64,000 nucleotides of DNA from the NCBI GenBank assembly GCA_019115825.1, contig DXCV01000024.1:1-64000 (forward strand). The letters run 5' to 3'. This stretch comes from Candidatus Bacteroides pullicola (GTDB lineage: Bacteria; Bacteroidota; Bacteroidia; Bacteroidales; Bacteroidaceae). The notes beneath the pieces are model-generated. The model had not been told where the DNA came from. It saw nothing but the letters and a program-made list of their open reading frames with translations, and did no database searches. The position numbers and the translations under genes were made by a program. Numbering within the stretch: position 1 is the first letter of the stretch; every line of letters starts with the position of its first letter. Of this stretch, positions 60,850 to 64,000 are shown in pieces.

Positions 60850-61743
60850 ATGGCAAGAATCAAGAAACAAGGGCTGGACTACTTCCCCCTGGACACCGAC
60901 TTCATGCAACAACGCGCTGTCCGCCGCCTGATGAAGCAGCAGGGCGACTGCGCCTTCACCGTGCTGCTCAGCGCCCTGTCGGCCATCTACGGCGGCGAGG
61001 GCTACTACGTACGCATCGACGACGACTTCTGCGAGGACCTGGCCACCGAACTGTTCGACACCGACGCGCGCAAGGTCAAGGAGGTCCTGATGGCCGCCAT
61101 CGAACTGGATCTCTTCGACAGCCGCCTCTACCGCGAGTATGGCATCCTGACCTCGGCACACATACAGGAGCAATTCCTCTTCTGCTGCAAGCGACGCCGC
61201 AAGCGCGGCCTGGACGAACGCTTCCGGCTGGTGGAAAACGAGGCGGACGACACCGCGGACACCGCGCCAACCCCCGCAGAGGCCCCAGACCATGCCGCAG
61301 AAATGCAACAATGTGCTGCAGAAATGCAACAATGTGCGACGCAAATGCAACAACATGTAACGCAAACCGCACAAAGCAAAGCACAGCAAAGCAAAGCACA
61401 GCAAAGCAAAGAAAATCCCCTCCTCAAGGGTTCCCCTGAAACCGGGGACGACGGCCGGACGCCGTCGCCGACGGAGGAGGACGGGGAAATTCATGACGAT
61501 GCCTGGTGGACGAGGCGCATCGCCCAGCTCTCGCCACCCACCGACAACCGTGCACGCAACTACAACGGCCTGCTGTTCGAGCTGCAGCGTTGGAAGGTCC
61601 CGCCCCAGGAGCAGTATGCCCTCATCCTGAAGAGCGGCTTCGGCACCATCGGCCACCCCGTGTGGCTGGGCATCAGCGAAATCGTGAAGAAACCCAAGGA
61701 CATCCGCCAGCCGGGACGGTTCCTGCTGAGCAAGTGCAAATAA
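60850..61743 (+). CDS. DUF4373 (Lin1244/Lin1753-like) protein
   Basis: 297 residues from the ATG at 60850; the upstream extension is repeat DNA. The N-terminal ~110 residues are the DUF4373/Lin1244-like domain ('KQGLDYFPLDTDFMQQRAVR', 'YYVRIDDDFCEDLATELFDT', 'GILTSAHIQEQFLFCCKRRR'), related to phage DnaD-like replication proteins. A Gln-rich linker at about 150-195 consists of short tandem repeats (AAEMQQC twice; SKAQQ three times). The C-terminal part is helical ('RARNYNGLLFELQRWKVPPQ' to 'PVWLGISEIVKKPKDIRQPG'). Probably binds DNA; its role in the host is unknown. The AAATTATCATT leader is 4 nt upstream. Confidence 0.82.
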   Translation: MARIKKQGLDYFPLDTDFMQQRAVRRLMKQQGDCAFTVLLSALSAIYGGEGYYVRIDDDFCEDLATELFDTDARKVKEVLMAAIELDLFDSRLYREYGILTSAHIQEQFLFCCKRRRKRGLDERFRLVENEADDTADTAPTPAEAPDHAAEMQQCAAEMQQCATQMQQHVTQTAQSKAQQSKAQQSKENPLLKGSPETGDDGRTPSPTEEDGEIHDDAWWTRRIAQLSPPTDNRARNYNGLLFELQRWKVPPQEQYALILKSGFGTIGHPVWLGISEIVKKPKDIRQPGRFLLSKCK

Positions 61744-61765
61744 TCGATTTCCAAGCGGACCATCC

Positions 61766-61797
61766 CTTGCCAGATTCGGGGGAAAGCCCTATCTTTG
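61766..61797 (+). promoter_or_regulatory. Promoter of the PD-(D/E)XK gene
   Basis: CTTG (61766-61769), 20-nt spacer, TATCTTTG (61790-61797), 38 nt before the ATG at 61836. Confidence 0.65.
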
Positions 61798-61835
61798 CGG
61801 AAAACATCAGAACAACTGATTCATCCGCAAAGATC

Positions 61836-62684
61836 ATGAAATACCTCAGCCCCAAAGCCGACCTCACTTTCAAGAAAGTGTTCGGCGAACACCCCGATTT
61901 GGTCATCAGCTTCCTGAACGCCTTATTACCCTTCGAGAAGCCGGAAGAAGAAATCACGTGGGTGGAATACCTCAACCCCGAACTGGTGCCACAGACGCCC
62001 CTGCAGAAAGACAGCATCGTGGACGTGCGCTGCAGAGACCACCTGGGACGGCAGTTCATCGTGGAGATGCAAATGCTGTGGACCTCGGCCTACAAGCAAC
62101 GCGTATTGTTCAACGCCTCAAAGGCATACGTCAGCCAGCTGGAGCGAGGCTGCGACTACGAGCTGCTGCAGCCGGTCTATTCGCTCAACCTGGTGAACGA
62201 CACGTTCTCCTCGAGTGACGAGTATTACCACGACTACCGCATCGTGGAGCGTGCCGACACCCGGGAAGTCATAGAGGGCCTGCGCTTCATCTTCATCGAG
62301 TTGCCCAAGTTCACCCCCAAGAACTATAACGACAAGAAGATGCAGGTGCTCTGGCTCCGCTACCTGACGGAAATCAACGAAAAGACGCGCGAAGTGCCCG
62401 AAGACCTGCTGGAGAACCCGGAAATCAGCAAAGCAGTCACCCAACTGGAAGAATCCGCCTTCAGCGAGGCACAACTGCTGGGCTATGACCGCTTCTGGGA
62501 CATGGTGAGCACGGCGAAAATGCAAATCAGCAGCTCACGCCGCGAGGCTCGGGAAAAAGGCCTGGAAGAAGGACGGAAAGAAGAAAAAATAAAGCTTGCA
62601 CGCGGCATGAAAGCCGAAGGCATCCCACCCGCCCTGATCAGCAAAATCACCGGACTCGATGCTGAGGAGATTGCCCGGTTATAG
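61836..62684 (+). CDS. Rpn/PDDEXK family transposase-like nuclease
   Basis: 282 residues from the ATG at 61836. The conserved N-terminus 'LSPKADLTFKKVFGEHPDLV' is followed by the nuclease core: Asp in 'DSIVDVRCRDHLGRQFIVEM' with the E-x-Q pair (VEMQ). Then 'YSLNLVNDTF' and 'LRFIFIELPKFTPKNYNDKK'. The C-terminus is a charged helix plus 'GLEEGRKEEKIKLARGMKAE'. Rpn proteins are DNA nucleases that raise recombination and transfer of DNA segments; many copies per genome are usual in Bacteroides. It has its own promoter. Confidence 0.9.
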   Translation: MKYLSPKADLTFKKVFGEHPDLVISFLNALLPFEKPEEEITWVEYLNPELVPQTPLQKDSIVDVRCRDHLGRQFIVEMQMLWTSAYKQRVLFNASKAYVSQLERGCDYELLQPVYSLNLVNDTFSSSDEYYHDYRIVERADTREVIEGLRFIFIELPKFTPKNYNDKKMQVLWLRYLTEINEKTREVPEDLLENPEISKAVTQLEESAFSEAQLLGYDRFWDMVSTAKMQISSSRREAREKGLEEGRKEEKIKLARGMKAEGIPPALISKITGLDAEEIARL

Positions 62685-62718
62685 CTGCGCAAAAAGATTA
62701 TCAAAACGAAGCGTTTCA

Positions 62719-62750
62719 TTTGCGTGAACAGGGCAAAGCGCTTACCTTTG
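62719..62750 (+). promoter_or_regulatory. Full Bacteroides promoter of the HU-like gene
   Basis: TTTG (62719-62722), 20-nt spacer, TACCTTTG (62743-62750). Both boxes and spacing match consensus. The ATG lies 67 nt later. Confidence 0.8.
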
Positions 62751-62817
62751 CAGTGTGATTAAGCTTAACACATAAACACACACATTTATTTATTAACTAT
62801 TTAAACACACACAGATT

Positions 62818-63303
62818 ATGCCAGTAATTTATGTACCCCAGCAAGCCAGCAAGGCTAACCAAAGCGGGAAGAAGTTGTTCTACCCCCGCGTCCAGTTGAC
62901 GGGCAACGTGAACACGGACCAAGTGGCCCGCGAAATCGCCGAACTCTCCTCGCTCACCACGGGTGACGTGAAGAACGTGATAGACAACTTGGTGACGGTC
63001 GTCGCCCGGCACCTCCGCTCCTCGGAAAGCGTGACGCTGAACGGCTTCGGCAGCTTCCGCTACACCATGAACCGCGTGGGCGAAGGCGTGGAGACCGCCG
63101 ACGCCGTGACGCCCACCCAATCCAAGTTGATGGTGCGCTTCACCCCCGCCAGCAAGCGCAACACCAACGGCACCGTGGCTACGCGGTCGCTTGTGTCGGA
63201 CGTGCGTTGCGTGCGTTTCGACCAGGTGACGGCCACGCCCGGAACGGGCAGCGAAACGGGCGGAACTGAACCGGGAAGCGGAGACGAAGACAGCTTCGGC
63301 TAA
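62818..63303 (+). CDS. HU-like DNA-binding protein (HU-HIG type)
   Basis: 161 residues. It starts 'MPVIYVPQQASKANQSGKKL' then has the HU-like fold 'NVNTDQVAREIAELSSLTTG', 'DVKNVIDNLVTVVARHLRSS', 'SVTLNGFGSFRYTMNRVGEG'. The C-terminal tail is Gly/Thr/Glu rich and probably disordered. These Bacteroidales-specific HU relatives (PF18291-like) are multicopy and bind DNA; roles beyond architecture are not settled. Strong predicted promoter. It lies between the PD-(D/E)XK gene and the smalltalk gene. Confidence 0.9.
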   Translation: MPVIYVPQQASKANQSGKKLFYPRVQLTGNVNTDQVAREIAELSSLTTGDVKNVIDNLVTVVARHLRSSESVTLNGFGSFRYTMNRVGEGVETADAVTPTQSKLMVRFTPASKRNTNGTVATRSLVSDVRCVRFDQVTATPGTGSETGGTEPGSGDEDSFG

Positions 63304-63305
63304 AA

Positions 63306-63530
63306 TTTAGACAGAGGAATATAGGGACATATTTTTAGATAGAGAGATATATTTTTTTAGACAGAGGAACATAAGAACATATTTTCTACTCCGTGAAAAC
63401 TGGTTTCTTTTGTTCCTATACCTTAAAAAGAATATGTTCCTCTGTTCCTATGTCTTAAAAAAATATGTTCCTTTGTTCCTATGTCTCAAAAGAAAATATG
63501 TTCCTATGTCTTATTAAAATTTTCTTATGT
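63306..63530. repeat. Word-repeat hairpin, AGACATAGGAACATATT family
   Basis: The left arm has GACAGAGGAATATAGGGACA, then GACAGAGGAACATAAGAACA. The right arm repeats the complement (TATGTTCCTCTGTTCCTATG, TATGTTCCTTTGTTCCTATG, TATGTTCCTATGTCTTA). It fills the 248-nt gap between the HU-like and smalltalk genes. Confidence 0.8.
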
Positions 63531-63551
63531 CTAACACAAAAACACACACTT

Positions 63552-63656
63552 ATGGACACCAACAAGAAAAACCTCTGGGATAAAATCCTGAAAGTACTGA
63601 TTGCCGTGCTCTCCGCCATTGCGGGCGCACTGGGTGCCAACGCCATGGGAGTATAA
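63552..63656 (+). CDS. Smalltalk micro-protein
   Basis: 34 residues from the ATG at 63552 (MDTNKKNLWDKILKVLIAVLSAIAGALGANAMGV); the frame upstream is repeat DNA. A charged N-terminus is followed by one hydrophobic helix. This matches the Bacteroidales 'smalltalk' family by length and sequence pattern. Function unknown; often found after HU-like genes, as here, usually with an N-acetylmuramoyl-L-alanine amidase next, which is absent. Confidence 0.8.
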   Translation: MDTNKKNLWDKILKVLIAVLSAIAGALGANAMGV

Positions 63657-63671
63657 GGCGACACATGAACC

Positions 63672-63712
63672 GGCGGATTGGGTTTGCGTTTTTTAACCCA
63701 ATCCGCCGTTTT
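63672..63712 (+). terminator. Rho-independent terminator
   Basis: GGCGGATTGGGTT (63672-63684) pairs with AACCCAATCCGCC (63695-63707), followed by GTTTTTATTT. It closes the smalltalk transcript. Confidence 0.9.
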
Positions 63713-63761
63713 TATTTCCGCAATCTGCCCCCCTCTGTACCGATATCCCAAATTATTGTCG

Positions 63762-63769
63762 TACATTTG
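63762..63769 (+). promoter_or_regulatory. -7 box of the Ca2+-ATPase gene
   Basis: TACATTTG, 28 nt before the ATG at 63798. Confidence 0.65.
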
Positions 63770-63797
63770 TGGCCGAAAACCTAAACAAGGCTTGTTA

Positions 63798-64000
63798 ATG
63801 GACACAATGAAAGAGAATTACTACCACGTCGGCCTGACCGACGAAGAGGTACGGCAGAGCCGTGCCCAACATGGCGTCAACCTGATGACGCCGCCCAAAC
63901 GCCCCTCCATGTGGAAGCTCTACCTGGAGAAGTTCCAAGACCCGGTGGTCAAGGTGCTGCTCGTAGCCGCCTTCTTCTCGCTGGTCATCTCCATCGTAGA
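63798..64000 (+). CDS. P-type Ca2+-transporting ATPase (5' part)
   Basis: 67 residues visible before the window ends. The start MDTMKENYYHVGLTDEEVRQ, then 'RAQHGVNLMTPPKRPSMWKL' and 'FQDPVVKVLLVAAFFSLVIS', matches the N-terminal cation-ATPase domain and first transmembrane helix of PMCA-like calcium-translocating ATPases in Bacteroides. The second Met (63807) is an alternative start. The catalytic DKTG site lies beyond the window. Confidence 0.85.
   Translation, partial: MDTMKENYYHVGLTDEEVRQSRAQHGVNLMTPPKRPSMWKLYLEKFQDPVVKVLLVAAFFSLVISIV

Noticed and set aside
61506..61835. 110-residue N-terminal extension of the PD-(D/E)XK protein
   Set aside because: Overlaps the DUF4373 gene in another frame and contains the promoter; the ATG at 61836 starts the family-typical MKYLSPKADLTFKK.
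63306..63530. Short CRISPR or tandem coding repeat
   Set aside because: The words are inverted between arms, so it is a hairpin; no coding frame is continuous through it.

Overview
The window looks like a chromosomal segment of a gut-type Bacteroidales bacterium, probably Bacteroidaceae. The grounds are: TAnnTTTG promoter boxes instead of sigma70 -10/-35 elements; few Shine-Dalgarno sequences but a recurring AAATTATCATT leader before start codons; fimbrillin-like lipoproteins; a Bacteroidales HU-like protein, a 'smalltalk' micro-protein and a DUF4373 protein; and FtsX-type two-permease efflux operons. Most of the window is GC-rich. The segment at about 27.7-40.3 kb, and the TPR regulator at 11.2-13.1 kb, are visibly more AT-rich. 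No rRNA, tRNA, CRISPR array, integrase or complete insertion sequence was seen.

Layout. (1) 1-8194: MacAB-like efflux operon (TolC, HlyD adaptor, two FtsX permeases, ATPase), with a different repeat element in three of its junctions. (2) 8336-10740: topA, broken by an apparent one-base frameshift. (3) 10.8-15.8 kb: AAA-ATPase remnant, a TPR lipoprotein with a LuxR-like HTH, an LRR lipoprotein, an AAA ATPase. (4) 15.9-21.2 kb: Nudix hydrolase, giant TPR protein and outer-membrane barrel. (5) 21.4-27.6 kb: class A beta-lactamase, three glycosyltransferases, an MsbA-like exporter. (6) 27.7-40.0 kb: nine co-directional genes, almost all with signal peptides: WD40 protein, caspase-like peptidase, carboxypeptidase-regulatory/barrel protein, three fimbrillin-like lipoproteins, a DUF4384-like protein, a small exported protein and a transglutaminase-like protein. 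This is the best candidate for an undescribed system. (7) 40.4-43.8 kb: XRE-cupin regulator, 2-hydroxyacid dehydrogenase, acyl-CoA ligase. (8) 44-48 kb: GH20 hexosaminidase, a winged-helix protein, and the pfs-luxS operon. (9) 48.1-56 kb: RND efflux operon flanked by two AraC regulators. (10) 56-59.3 kb: YfhO-like membrane protein and a DUF2490-type protein. (11) 59.3-63.7 kb: accessory module with S24 repressor, zinc-knuckle protein, DUF4373 protein, PD-(D/E)XK protein, HU-like protein and smalltalk. The window ends in a P-type Ca2+-ATPase.

A second theme is intergenic architecture. A 22-bp tandem repeat family recurs at six sites, twice supplying the stop codon of the upstream gene. Several long hairpins are built by reiterating a short AT-rich word, each with a different word. 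Two REPIN-like inverted repeats and the shared AAATTATCATT leader complete the picture. Protein functions are from recognised motifs and family knowledge; no database search was run.
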